In this document: piece after piece, positions 50,242-60,301 of the stretch
Position numbering within the stretch: position 1 is the stretch's first letter
How the letters are laid out: each line of letters opens with the position of its first letter
NCBI GenBank assembly: GCA_001897605.1
Contig: MKTL01000022.1
Location: 33,030 to 97,029, forward strand
Reading direction: 5' to 3'
DNA: 64,000 nucleotides
From: Clostridiales bacterium 38-18
GTDB taxonomy: Bacteria > Bacillota > Clostridia > Peptostreptococcales > Acidaminobacteraceae
Position numbers and translations under genes: made by a program
The notes under the pieces: generated by a model
Told to the model about the DNA's origin: nothing
The model's input: only the letters and a program-made list of their open reading frames with translations
Databases searched by the model: none

Positions 50242-52158
50242 ATGCGTAAAAGAAAACCTTTAATTAGAACATTGGTCCTCATGCTGTGTGTTCTATTGAT
50301 AGGCAATAGTGCAATTTCGATGGCAGTAACGGATGTTACGTCAAGTCACTGGGCAAAGGCTCAAATAGGGAGAATGATCGATAACAAAATTATGCCAACC
50401 TATGCAAATGGTGCATTTCAACCAGACGCGGTAGTGACGAGCTTAGAAGTAATGACCGCGGCCTACAGAGCTGTGAAGGGTGCTGGACTTTTAGACAGTG
50501 TTCAAATGGGAACTCTGACCAGCAAATATGAGGCGAGCTTGAAGTCTGTTGGTGTACCACAAATGCTTTCACCATATGACTCGGATACTTACCCAGCATT
50601 AGCGTTCGCACTTGAATATAAAATTTTGACATTAGAAGAAATTAAGGTTTTTATAAATGGCACTACCATAACCAATGTAAAAAAAGTGAATGCAACGGTT
50701 ATTATAGCTAAAACACTAAATGTATTTAAACAAGAGAATCTCAATAAAATTATTCTTTTGAAATACAAAGATGCTGCAGAAATTTCGTTAAGCGCAATAA
50801 AGTATGTTAATTTATTGATTGAGCATAGTATTATCTCAAGTACAGGCGATAGCTTAGGCAATTTCAATCCAAACAATACGATCAACAGAGCGACATTAGC
50901 GGTCATGATCGACGGTCTCTATTCATCTCTTAAGACAGGTGATAATGTCAAATTAAACAGTGGTGAAACAGCCACTGAGGGGACAACTGAGGCGACCACA
51001 GAAGGAACTTCTGAAGATAAGCCTGTTGGTATTGAGACAGAAAAAACTGTAAACGGTACAGTTGTAAAGATGGACGACGGTACATTTACAGTTACAATTA
51101 AGAACGCCTCAGGTAAAGAGGAGTCCTATAAGCTTGATGAAGCTACCATGTCAATAAAAGGTAGCACAGGTACTTATTATGACATTGTAATTGGATCCGT
51201 TATTGAAATCACCGTGAAGAACGGTGTGGCGACTGGTGTTGCTTTAACAGAAAAGCTATCTGCAATTGAAGGGAAATTTGTTCAGCTCTCTGGATATATA
51301 GGGACAACCAATAAACGTCGATCCATAAAGGTTGCGGTTTCAGCAACGGCAAATGAGTTTAGAAATGTCTATGAGGATACATTGGTTACTATCAATGGCG
51401 TTCCTGCGTCAGCAAATGATCTAAAACCAGATTACAAGGTCATCGTTTATTACAAAGAGTACGATGCAAAAAGAATTATTGCATATTCTGATGCTTATGA
51501 ATTTTATGGTATTTTAAATGATTCATTTACTATAGCGACAACGACTAAAGTAGGCATTACAATGGAAAATGGGACAATCTTTAGCGGTGTTATCACACCT
51601 AAGGTTATCTTTGTAAATAGTTCAGCTGGGTACAACAAGGGCGATATCGTAAAAGCAACTTTAAAATACGGTGAAATAGTAAAGGTTGAGTGGATTGGTC
51701 AAGCAAAAACAGTTGTAGGAGATGTCACTGGTATCAATATTAAGAAAAATCCTGAAATCTCAATTCTGTTATCGAATGGTAAGACGGAAACCTATGGGTT
51801 TTCTTCAAAAGCAAAGCTTTTAAATGAAACTGGAGATAATGCGATTACCATCTATGATTTAAGATTGGACCAAGAGGTTACAGTTGAGATAGGTATTGGC
51901 GGTATCGTACAGCTTCAGCAGGGTAGAAAAATTATTGCTGAGCCAACGGCTATTAAAGCAACGGTTTCTCAAGTGGTGGATTCTTCAAATATATTGATCG
52001 TTACGGATGAAAGCAATCGTATGAGAACTGTAACTTTCCCAACGGGAAGTGTATATAAGGCGTCCAATTATAAAGCGGGTATGGTGCTTTATATAGAAGG
52101 TAAGGCAATTGCAGATACCATTTTTGAAGTGATAAAAATTACAGTTCAAGCACAATAA
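50242..52158 (+). CDS. SLH-domain cell-surface protein
   Basis: This 638-residue exported protein starts at the ATG at 50242, nine bases after AGGAGG; the ATG two codons upstream is too close to that site. A signal peptide (about 1-29) is followed by SLH modules (about 30-235; DVTSSHWAKAQIGRMIDNKIM...ANGAFQPD and YKDAAEISLSAIKYVNLLIEHSIIS...GNFNPNNTINRATLAVMI). A Thr/Glu-rich linker (about 245-270) precedes a long beta-rich tail of repeated small domains (VNGTVVKMDDGTFTVTIKNASGKEESYKLDE, GDVTGINIKKNPEISILLSNGKTETYGFS). The tail repeats suggest a surface structural or binding role. It is bound to the wall non-covalently through SLH and is monocistronic. Confidence 0.87.
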   Translation: MRKRKPLIRTLVLMLCVLLIGNSAISMAVTDVTSSHWAKAQIGRMIDNKIMPTYANGAFQPDAVVTSLEVMTAAYRAVKGAGLLDSVQMGTLTSKYEASLKSVGVPQMLSPYDSDTYPALAFALEYKILTLEEIKVFINGTTITNVKKVNATVIIAKTLNVFKQENLNKIILLKYKDAAEISLSAIKYVNLLIEHSIISSTGDSLGNFNPNNTINRATLAVMIDGLYSSLKTGDNVKLNSGETATEGTTEATTEGTSEDKPVGIETEKTVNGTVVKMDDGTFTVTIKNASGKEESYKLDEATMSIKGSTGTYYDIVIGSVIEITVKNGVATGVALTEKLSAIEGKFVQLSGYIGTTNKRRSIKVAVSATANEFRNVYEDTLVTINGVPASANDLKPDYKVIVYYKEYDAKRIIAYSDAYEFYGILNDSFTIATTTKVGITMENGTIFSGVITPKVIFVNSSAGYNKGDIVKATLKYGEIVKVEWIGQAKTVVGDVTGINIKKNPEISILLSNGKTETYGFSSKAKLLNETGDNAITIYDLRLDQEVTVEIGIGGIVQLQQGRKIIAEPTAIKATVSQVVDSSNILIVTDESNRMRTVTFPTGSVYKASNYKAGMVLYIEGKAIADTIFEVIKITVQAQ

Positions 52159-52176
52159 ATCAATACAAAAATAGGG

Positions 52177-52205
52177 TTGACTTCTAAATATGAAGTGGAT
52201 ATAAT
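52177..52205 (+). promoter_or_regulatory. Strong sigma-A promoter upstream of pyrG
   Basis: TTGACT (52177-52182), 17-bp spacer, perfect TATAAT (52200-52205). Transcription should start near 52212, about 225 bp before pyrG. Confidence 0.85.
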
Positions 52206-52211
52206 ATGTAA

Positions 52212-52318
52212 GTATTGTTTAATTGAATCGGTCTAAAGACACCCAGAAGGGTGGCTATTAACCTTACAACAAGAGTGACAAGTCATCCTTTTGGGGACTT
52301 TCTCACTCTTTTTTTTTA
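52212..52318 (+). ncRNA. Structured leader or small RNA ending in a terminator before pyrG
   Basis: The predicted transcript carries a small hairpin (CACCC-AGAA-GGGTG near 52241-52254) within a GGT...ACC closure. It ends with an intrinsic terminator: AAGAGTGA (52271-52278) pairing with TCACTCTT (52303-52310), an inner AAGTC/GACTT, and a nine-T run. No open reading frame of note fits. It does not resemble a riboswitch class I know. It is either an attenuator controlling pyrG or a small RNA of about 105 nt. Confidence 0.5.
52271..52318 (+). terminator. Terminator/attenuator in the pyrG leader
   Basis: Two stacked helices (AAGAGTGA/TCACTCTT and AAGTC/GACTT) followed by TTTTTTTTT. The SLH gene upstream could also end here, but a promoter lies between. 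Confidence 0.88.
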
Positions 52319-52338
52319 GCCACAATCCGGAATGTGGC
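52319..52338 (+). other. Hairpin following the pyrG leader terminator
   Basis: GCCACA (52319-52324) pairs with TGTGGC (52333-52338). It could belong to a longer alternative fold with the leader; no more can be said. The remaining 100 bases to pyrG hold only the AAAGGAG ribosome site. Confidence 0.3.
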
Positions 52339-52425
52339 AATTGCAGTGGGCTCGATTTTAGATACATGGTATTTCTTAAATTCTGGTATAAGCCAGTGCG
52401 AAAATAGGATTATAGGGTTATTTGA

Positions 52426-54048
<1,623 letters not shown>

Positions 54049-54123
54049 GTAGACACGCTATGTAATAGAAAACAGTCCTGGTTTCTAGGCAAATAAGCTT
54101 TTATAGATTCAAATTACAATTTT

Positions 54124-54187
54124 GAGGTAGGTCCCAAATCTTTGGTTTTCGTAACAACCAAAGGAGATGGTTGACCTACCTCTTTTG
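54124..54187 (+). terminator. Intrinsic terminator after pyrG
   Basis: GAGGTAGGTC (54124-54133) pairs perfectly with GACCTACCTC (54173-54182), with an inner CTTTGGTT/AACCAAAG stem, then TTTT. Confidence 0.88.
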
Positions 54188-54232
54188 CTTAGCTAAAATA
54201 GGAGTGAGGGAAACTATTTTAGGAGGGATATT

Positions 54233-54619
54233 ATGTCAGAAAAAGCGATGATTAGAATGCGTATGAGCATGCACGATGCACATTATGGTGGCAACCTTGT
54301 AGATGGTGCCAAAATGTTAAACCTATTTGGTGACGTTGCAACTGAGTTGTTAATTCGTCAAGATGGCGATGAAGGTCTTTTTGCAGCTTACGAGAAGGTA
54401 GAGTTTTTAGCACCTGTATATGCAGGCGACTATATTGAAGCAGTAGGCGAAATTACGCAAGTCGGTAATTCTTCTAGAAAAATGGTTTTTGAAGCAAGAA
54501 AAGTGATCATCCCTAGACCCGACCTTAATGAGTCTGCATGTGATGTCTTAGAAGCGCCAATCGTTGTTTGTCGTGCAGTCGGCACCTGTGTCGTACCAAA
54601 GAACAAACAAAGAAAGTAG
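54233..54619 (+). CDS. kal: 3-aminobutyryl-CoA ammonia lyase
   Basis: This 128-residue hotdog-fold enzyme matches Kal of the lysine fermentation pathway, which deaminates L-3-aminobutyryl-CoA to crotonyl-CoA. Recognisable stretches are [65 protein letters not shown] and [10 protein letters not shown], followed by [15 protein letters not shown]. It has an AGGAGGG site and lies 9 bp before kce. Crotonyl-CoA from this reaction would feed the Bcd-Etf complex encoded at 39666-42642. The other lysine genes (kamA, kamDE, kdd) are not in the window. Confidence 0.88.
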   Translation: MSEKAMIRMRMSMHDAHYGGNLVDGAKMLNLFGDVATELLIRQDGDEGLFAAYEKVEFLAPVYAGDYIEAVGEITQVGNSSRKMVFEARKVIIPRPDLNESACDVLEAPIVVCRAVGTCVVPKNKQRK

Positions 54620-54628
54620 TGGTGGGCA

Positions 54629-55441
54629 ATGGAAAAGCTAATTATAACAGCCGCTTTAACAGGCGCTGAGGTAACGAGAGCACAACAGCCCAATTTACCG
54701 CTTACACCAGATGAAATCGCTCAAGATGCTTTACAATGCTATGAAGCGGGTGCCTCTATCGTTCATATCCACGCGAGAGATACAGCTGGTGAGCCAACTC
54801 AAGACATGGCAGTCTATAAGGAAATCAAAGAAAAAATTGAAGCAAAATGCAATATCATTTTCCAACCGTCCACAGGTGGTGCGGTTTGGCATACCCCTGA
54901 ACAAAGATTACAACCCGTTGACTTAGCGCCTGAAATGGCAACGCTTAGCTGTGGTACCTGTAATTTTGGTCCTGATGTTTTTATGAACTCAGAAGAATAT
55001 ATCGAAAAATTCGCTGAGAAAATGCAAGCAGAGGGAGTGAAACCTGAGGTCGAAGTATTTGAACGCGGCATGATAGAAAATGCGAAGCGCCTTGTTAAAA
55101 AAGGTCTTCTCAAAAGCCCAGTTCATGTGGATTTCGTACTTGGTGTACCAGGGGCTTGTCCAGGAACGCCTGAGGATTTGATGTATATGGTTAGTTGTTT
55201 ACCTGAGGGCTGGACATGGACAGTTGCTGGGATCGGAAGAAGCGAGCTACCATTAGCAGTGATGGCAATCGTACTAGGTGGGCATGTTAGGGTTGGTTTT
55301 GAAGACAATGTTTACTTCGGCAAAGGTGAACTTGCAAAATCAAATGCGCAGTTGGTTGAAAGAATTGTCAGAATCGCTAGAGAAATGGGTCGTGAAGTGG
55401 CTACACCAGATGAAGCGAGAGCAATTTTGGGCTTAAAGTAA
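54629..55441 (+). CDS. kce: 3-keto-5-aminohexanoate cleavage enzyme (BKACE family)
   Basis: This 270-residue TIM-barrel zinc enzyme matches Kce/BKACE (formerly DUF849). It condenses a beta-keto acid with acetyl-CoA, giving acetoacetate and 3-aminobutyryl-CoA in lysine fermentation. Metal and catalytic motifs are visible: AALTGAEVTR (Glu14), IVHIHARD (two His), FQPSTGGAVWHTPEQRLQP, LSCGTCNFGPDVF, VEVFERGMI and VRVGFEDNVY (Glu). The family is large and substrates vary; adjacency to kal supports the lysine assignment. The start has GGTGGG and a 9-bp gap from kal. Confidence 0.9.
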   Translation: MEKLIITAALTGAEVTRAQQPNLPLTPDEIAQDALQCYEAGASIVHIHARDTAGEPTQDMAVYKEIKEKIEAKCNIIFQPSTGGAVWHTPEQRLQPVDLAPEMATLSCGTCNFGPDVFMNSEEYIEKFAEKMQAEGVKPEVEVFERGMIENAKRLVKKGLLKSPVHVDFVLGVPGACPGTPEDLMYMVSCLPEGWTWTVAGIGRSELPLAVMAIVLGGHVRVGFEDNVYFGKGELAKSNAQLVERIVRIAREMGREVATPDEARAILGLK

Positions 55442-55483
55442 AACAGTTGGTAAGTTAGGGAAAATATAAGCAGTAAATATAAA

Positions 55484-55525
55484 GGAGCTGTTGCTTATCT
55501 AATTTCTTAGATTTGCAACAGCTCC
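55484..55525. terminator. Hairpin between convergent kce and transglutaminase-fold genes
   Basis: GGAGCTGTTGC (55484-55494) pairs perfectly with GCAACAGCTCC (55515-55525), with an inner ATCTAA/TTAGAT stem. The T-runs on both sides are weak; it probably works as a bidirectional terminator. Confidence 0.7.
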
Positions 55526-55572
55526 ATTTAGTTGAATTATTTTTACATTGTTTGGTTATCGGTATTGTTTTT

Positions 55573-57447
55573 TTAGAATGGGAGCAGCTCTACTGAACTA
55601 AAGGATTCGTAAAAGATATCTCGATTTAGGTTGAAATACATAAATGAATTGCCACTCTCAAGAGAGATAGCAGAGACATACCACGCACCGTTGATATAGG
55701 TCTCAACCCAGTATTCAATCCCTTCCTCTGAAATGCCTCTGACCACTCTTGCTGGGATATCGACAGATCTCAATAATCCCGTATAGACAAAACAGAGCTC
55801 TATGGCATTTGCTTCCTTCACAGTTAAAAGCTGTTGCATATTGAGGAGACCCTCGCCGTGAACTGTGTTGCTATAGGTGTAGGTAGATGTCACATAACCA
55901 TATAGGGTTTTTGCCTTCGCAAATTGGTTTGTCAAATTATAGGTGAGACTATTGGATATACTGTATACGGTTAGGGCATCATAATTCACATAATCTGAAG
56001 GCAATAGGTACTTTATAGCATCGCTGGATGTGTTGAGCAAGCTAAATTTCATAACCATGTCTTCGGTATTCATATCAAAGTTCATTAAAAGCGCATTTGT
56101 AACAACTTCATCTAAAGTTATCGCGTCCTCTTCGGTTACCAGGCTTGTATCAGTATTTGGAAATGCGTCAAAGGTTTCAGGGGTTGTATCGACATAATTT
56201 TCTGATACACCACTACCTGGTAAGCTGTGTGTCTCCTGTGAGGCATCAGATAAATCGGTGTAAATAGTGATGTTATGTTTTCCAAGACCAAAGGGTGTGT
56301 ATATTTTACTGTTGTATTGACCGTCAATGACAGGCACGTAATAATCTATTTCTTCAGAGCCCTTGGATACAATTACATGAAACCCTTTAACACCTGAGGC
56401 TTGGTCGATACTTCCTGAAAATAAAAACTGATTCTGAACGGGCATGTTTGAATAGATTTGACTGTTTAACGACATACCTATTTCAAAAAAATGCGGCAGC
56501 TCAGTATAATGCTCTAGCTGATCGTTAATTGAGAGCTTAATGATAGAAAATGTACCTATTATATCATCTATAAGGTCATACGCATCTACCTCATTAGAGG
56601 TTTGAGGAAACTTACCTGTCAATATATACCCATTGTTTTGCTCAAAAAATACATAGGACACATAGTGATTAGTAACCCCATTTTCTAAAAGATCATAATA
56701 GAGGGCATCCGCTTTATAGCCATTGATGGTTTGTGTCGTATTTGAGAGGCGTTTAAAGTCATCGCCATACTTGAATTTTAAATCCGTGAGTAAGGACTCG
56801 GTCAGCACCGCTCTAGAATATTGCTTGCCAAGCGGATAGAATTTTACATCAAAATAATACGTTTCAAAGGGGTCCTCGACACCGTAAACAGCATCGACAT
56901 CGCTAAGCTTTTGCCAATACTCTGGGACATAGAAGCTTACGCCCCAGTTGGAAAGGTTAATCCTTTTAAAGTGTCTAAATCCAATTTGCTGATATTCGAG
57001 TAAATTCTCTCTATAATCGATGGCCAACTCGGACGCAGACCCTGCGTTATAGCTCATTTCAAGTGTTTTAGCTGCAAATGAAGCTGGAATTAATAGCTCG
57101 CCCTTGTAGATGATTGAACTTACTGGCATGGTTTTGGCTTTGCCATTGACATAAGCCGTCATTTGATTTGGAGAAAATTTCATAAAGATGTTGTCTCTAT
57201 AGACGATTACCTGTCCAGTTTTTTCAACCGTAAAGACCTGGGTGCCTAATTTTTCGCATAAGGTTTTTGCTGATACCATGATTTCACCGTTGATGACAAA
57301 GCTACCTGTATCAAAGATGATGTGTTGACCGGCAAGTGAGATGTCTCCTTGCATAACGTTTTCGCCCATGGTCGGAACAGCAAAGGACGTACTGCCACCA
57401 AAAAATAAAACTAAAAATAAACTTGCTAGTAATAGATTTCTCTTCAT
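55573..57447 (-). CDS. Exported protein with copper-amine-oxidase-N-like and degenerate transglutaminase domains
   Basis: This 624-residue secreted protein has a signal peptide (about 1-23). A Cu_amine_oxidN1-like domain, a common non-catalytic wall module, spans about 35-150 (GSFVINGEIMVSAKTLCEKLG...VYRDNIFMKFSPNQMTAYVNGKAKTM...GELLIPASFAAKTL). A lipoprotein/PsbP-like segment follows (about 160-305), then an Ig-like stretch (about 320-400) and a transglutaminase-like domain (about 440-620). In the latter, ANAIELCFVYTGLLRSVDIPARVV and GIEYWVETYINGAWY keep the fold landmarks, but the positions of the usual Cys, His and Asp appear to hold Ala/Asn, Glu and Ser. It is probably non-catalytic. Function unknown. 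Confidence 0.8.
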   Translation of the reverse strand: MKRNLLLASLFLVLFFGGSTSFAVPTMGENVMQGDISLAGQHIIFDTGSFVINGEIMVSAKTLCEKLGTQVFTVEKTGQVIVYRDNIFMKFSPNQMTAYVNGKAKTMPVSSIIYKGELLIPASFAAKTLEMSYNAGSASELAIDYRENLLEYQQIGFRHFKRINLSNWGVSFYVPEYWQKLSDVDAVYGVEDPFETYYFDVKFYPLGKQYSRAVLTESLLTDLKFKYGDDFKRLSNTTQTINGYKADALYYDLLENGVTNHYVSYVFFEQNNGYILTGKFPQTSNEVDAYDLIDDIIGTFSIIKLSINDQLEHYTELPHFFEIGMSLNSQIYSNMPVQNQFLFSGSIDQASGVKGFHVIVSKGSEEIDYYVPVIDGQYNSKIYTPFGLGKHNITIYTDLSDASQETHSLPGSGVSENYVDTTPETFDAFPNTDTSLVTEEDAITLDEVVTNALLMNFDMNTEDMVMKFSLLNTSSDAIKYLLPSDYVNYDALTVYSISNSLTYNLTNQFAKAKTLYGYVTSTYTYSNTVHGEGLLNMQQLLTVKEANAIELCFVYTGLLRSVDIPARVVRGISEEGIEYWVETYINGAWYVSAISLESGNSFMYFNLNRDIFYESFSSVELLPF

Positions 57448-57683
57448 TATATGCTCACCATTTGATTCGATTCTTAAAGTATGTTAGTATGTTGCTATAA
57501 CTTTAGAAAAAGTTTGTAGCATATTAAGACTATATCATAATTTACTCTTTTTTTATTTACATTTCTATTAATTATTAAATTCCCAATTATTAATAAATTT
57601 ACTTTAATTATATTGAATGCTAAAGGTCTTTTCGAATATGTCTTAAAGCCTTTTAAAGCTGTGCGGTGATAGATGGAGGCGAT

Positions 57684-59177
57684 ATGGATATAAGAACACT
57701 TCAGAAGAAAAAAGTTGCTGATTTAAGAGAAATTGCAAAAGTAATGGGATTGGGTGGCTTTGAGAAACTGAAAAAGGACGAACTGATTGATCTCATCATT
57801 GGTGGAAATGCCCCTCAGGAGAATGACGATGAGCCTTTTGTTTATGAGCCAGAGATTGAAGATGACACAACAGAGGATGAGGATACATCTGAGGATGAAG
57901 AAGGTTTAGAGGCGGCTTCAAGTGAAGAGGGGATTTATAATAGTGATGTTAACCCTTTAGTAGTTGACAGCTCAAAGGTCGCTGAAATAACAGAGGAAAG
58001 TATAAAATATGAAGGCCAGGTAGCGGAAGCGACTAGGGAGCAAAAGCGTGTCTATAATCACAAAGAGGGTGCTGTCGAGGAGGTTGAGGGCGTTCTAGAA
58101 ATCACAGAGCAAGGATATGGCTTTATGAGGTTTGAAAACTTTTTAACCAGCGATCAGGATGTATATGTTTCCAACTCACAAATAAGAAAGTTTTCAATGA
58201 GAACTGGTGACAAAATCCTTGGATCAACGCGTGAGCCAAATCCGGGGGAGCGTTTCAGAGCCCTTTTATATGTAAAGTCCATTAACGGCATGCGTCCAAT
58301 TTCAGGCTTTAGAAGACCACGATTTGACGATTTAACCCCTCTCTATCCAAATGAGCGCTTTAGACTGTCGGGTGACTATAAAGATCATGCCATGCGAATT
58401 ATCGATATTGTTTCACCGATTGGGAAGGGTCAAAGAGGCTTGATCGTTGCACCACCCAAATCAGGAAAAACGATTTTACTTCAAAAAATTGCTAAGGCGA
58501 TTACAAAAAATCATCCTGAGGTGGAGTTAATTGTGCTTCTAATTGATGAACGTCCTGAAGAAGTAACGGATATGAAGCGATCAATCAATGCAGATGTTAT
58601 CTACAGTACCTTTGATGAGCTACCTTCTCATCACGTTAAGGTCGCCGAGATGGTGCTTCATAGAGCAAAGGCTTTGGTAGAACAGAAGAAGGATGTCGTT
58701 ATTTTACTTGATAGCATCACGCGGCTTGCAAGAGCCTATAACCTCGTTATGCCATCAAGTGGCAAAACACTTTCTGGTGGACTTGATCCAAATGCGTTAC
58801 ATCGACCGAAGCGATTTTTTGGTGCGGCAAGGAACATAGAGGAGGGTGGTTCTCTTACAATACTTGCAACTGCACTAGTTGAGACAGGTTCTAGAATGGA
58901 CGATGTTATTTTCGAGGAGTTTAAGGGAACTGGAAATATGGAGTTAATTCTCGATCGCAAATTATCAGAGAAGCGTATTTTTCCTTCTATTGATATACGA
59001 AAATCTGGGACGCGAAGAGAAGAGTTTATTTTAGATACTGAAGAGCTTGAAGGTATTTGGCGAATCAGAAGAAATCTCGATCGCTACAATAACTCAGAAA
59101 TCGTTGAGAAATTTATTGATACCTTGTTATCCACAAAAGACAACCATAGCTTTTTTCAAATCCTTGCAAAGGAATAA
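57684..59177 (+). CDS. rho: Transcription termination factor Rho
   Basis: This 497-residue RNA-dependent helicase starts at the ATG at 57684, four bases after TGGAGG; a GTG six codons earlier lacks a ribosome site. It has a Rho N-terminal SAP-like domain (about 1-42; [25 protein letters not shown]) and an acidic insertion (about 45-110). The cold-shock RNA-binding domain spans about 135-205 ([14 protein letters not shown]...[12 protein letters not shown]). The ATPase core shows Walker [22 protein letters not shown] and [11 protein letters not shown]. It ends RNA synthesis at C-rich sites. The acidic insert is typical of some Clostridia. The 235-bp gap upstream is AT-rich and I see no convincing promoter. 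Confidence 0.97.
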   Translation: MDIRTLQKKKVADLREIAKVMGLGGFEKLKKDELIDLIIGGNAPQENDDEPFVYEPEIEDDTTEDEDTSEDEEGLEAASSEEGIYNSDVNPLVVDSSKVAEITEESIKYEGQVAEATREQKRVYNHKEGAVEEVEGVLEITEQGYGFMRFENFLTSDQDVYVSNSQIRKFSMRTGDKILGSTREPNPGERFRALLYVKSINGMRPISGFRRPRFDDLTPLYPNERFRLSGDYKDHAMRIIDIVSPIGKGQRGLIVAPPKSGKTILLQKIAKAITKNHPEVELIVLLIDERPEEVTDMKRSINADVIYSTFDELPSHHVKVAEMVLHRAKALVEQKKDVVILLDSITRLARAYNLVMPSSGKTLSGGLDPNALHRPKRFFGAARNIEEGGSLTILATALVETGSRMDDVIFEEFKGTGNMELILDRKLSEKRIFPSIDIRKSGTRREEFILDTEELEGIWRIRRNLDRYNNSEIVEKFIDTLLSTKDNHSFFQILAKE

Positions 59178-59197
59178 AAGATTTTATGATTTTTAGG

Positions 59198-59226
59198 TTG
59201 AATTTTCAAATAGAGTGTGTTACAAT
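59198..59226 (+). promoter_or_regulatory. Promoter of rpmE
   Basis: TTGAAT (59198-59203), 17-bp spacer, TACAAT (59221-59226) preceded by TGT, an extended -10. Confidence 0.7.
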
Positions 59227-59289
59227 GATAAGGCTTGAAATTTGAATATTGAAACTTGAGATAAATTAATAAGGAGAGAGGTGAACATA

Positions 59290-59490
59290 ATGAAACAGTC
59301 AATTCATCCAAATTACAAAAAAGTTGAAGTACATTGCGCATGTGGCAATACATTCACAACTGGTTCTACAAAAGATGAGATCAGAATTGAAATTTGTTCT
59401 GAATGCCATCCATTCTTCACTGGTACAACTAAATCAGTAGAGCGTGGCGGTAGAGCTGAGAAGTTTAAGGAAAAATACAATCTTAAATAA
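59290..59490 (+). CDS. rpmE: Ribosomal protein L31 (zinc-binding, C+ type)
   Basis: This 66-residue protein starts at the ATG at 59290 ([22 protein letters not shown]), with AAGGAGAG upstream; a GTG three codons earlier sits against the ribosome site. Cysteines in CACG and CSECH form the zinc site of the C+ form of L31, the form replaced by zinc-free paralogues when zinc is scarce. [20 protein letters not shown] is the typical end. It has its own promoter and terminator downstream of rho. Confidence 0.97.
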   Translation: MKQSIHPNYKKVEVHCACGNTFTTGSTKDEIRIEICSECHPFFTGTTKSVERGGRAEKFKEKYNLK

Positions 59491-59503
59491 GTCGCTTGTA
59501 ATT

Positions 59504-59535
59504 AGGTTAGGATGGGGTAGTCCTAACCTTTTTTA
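59504..59535 (+). terminator. Intrinsic terminator after rpmE
   Basis: AGGTTAGGA, loop TGGGGTAG, TCCTAACCT, then TTTTT: a perfect 9-bp stem. Confidence 0.92.
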
Positions 59536-59665
59536 TTTAGCCACGACGATGCGTGTGGTAAAATCTGAGGACGGTTGTCCAAAGATTTTTATTTATATTA
59601 GAGTAATTAAAACCATCAGACAGAGATTTGTTAACTATAAATTTTTATTATTAGTAAAATGATTG

Positions 59666-59674
59666 TGTTAAAAT
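59666..59674 (+). promoter_or_regulatory. Extended -10 promoter of the tdk-prfA gene run
   Basis: TGT-TAAAAT, an extended -10, about 30 bp before the tdk start; the -35 region is AT-rich and weak. Confidence 0.5.
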
Positions 59675-59704
59675 AGAATAAAACTATAAATTGAGGAGCT
59701 TGAA

Positions 59705-60301
59705 ATGTCAAAGTTATACTTTAGATATGGCGCTATGAATTGTGGAAAATCAACTGCATTAATGCAAGTTATGCACAACTATACAGAACGTGGTATGCAG
59801 GCGATCATTGTTAAGCCCTACACAGATACAAAGGGTGGCGATCAAGTTGTTTCAAGACTGGGAATAACGAAGCAGGTCGATGTAATCGTTAAAAGGGATG
59901 CAAATGTTATAGACGAAATAATGATCTGGCGCGATCGCCACGGTAAAATAGATTGTATATTGGTGGATGAAGCACAATTTTTCACCAGAAACCAAATTGA
60001 TCAGTTTTTTGAAATAGCGGTTAAACAGGATATCCCAGTGATTTGCTACGGGCTAAGAACAGATTTTTTAATGAAGGGCTTTGAAGGCTCTGAACGCCTA
60101 CTATTATTGGCACATAGCTTAGAGGAGCTAAAAACCATCTGTCGCTGTGGCAGAAAGGCGATTCTAAATGGTAGAAAAATTAATGGTGAATTTGTTTTTG
60201 AAGGTGAACAGGTTGCAATAGATGGTGAAAATCATGTAGAGTATGAGTCCTTATGTGCCGACTGTTATTTTATGTACAAGGAATCGAAGGTGAATGTATG
60301 A
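59705..60301 (+). CDS. tdk: Thymidine kinase (TK1 type)
   Basis: This 198-residue enzyme phosphorylates thymidine for salvage of dTMP. It has P-loop GAMNCGKST, CILVDEAQFF (Walker B with DEAQ), ICYGLRTDF, and a zinc lid with CRCG and CADCYF. Length and motifs are typical of type II bacterial TK. The start has GAGGAG. Its stop overlaps the start of the DUF1385 gene (ATGA), and the run continues to prmC and prfA, an order well known from Bacillus. Confidence 0.95.
   Translation: MSKLYFRYGAMNCGKSTALMQVMHNYTERGMQAIIVKPYTDTKGGDQVVSRLGITKQVDVIVKRDANVIDEIMIWRDRHGKIDCILVDEAQFFTRNQIDQFFEIAVKQDIPVICYGLRTDFLMKGFEGSERLLLLAHSLEELKTICRCGRKAILNGRKINGEFVFEGEQVAIDGENHVEYESLCADCYFMYKESKVNV

Noticed and set aside
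59127-59135. A second perfect DnaA box (TTATCCACA)
   Set aside because: It is a single box inside the rho coding sequence with no partner nearby; about one such 9-mer in 64-130 kb is expected by chance.
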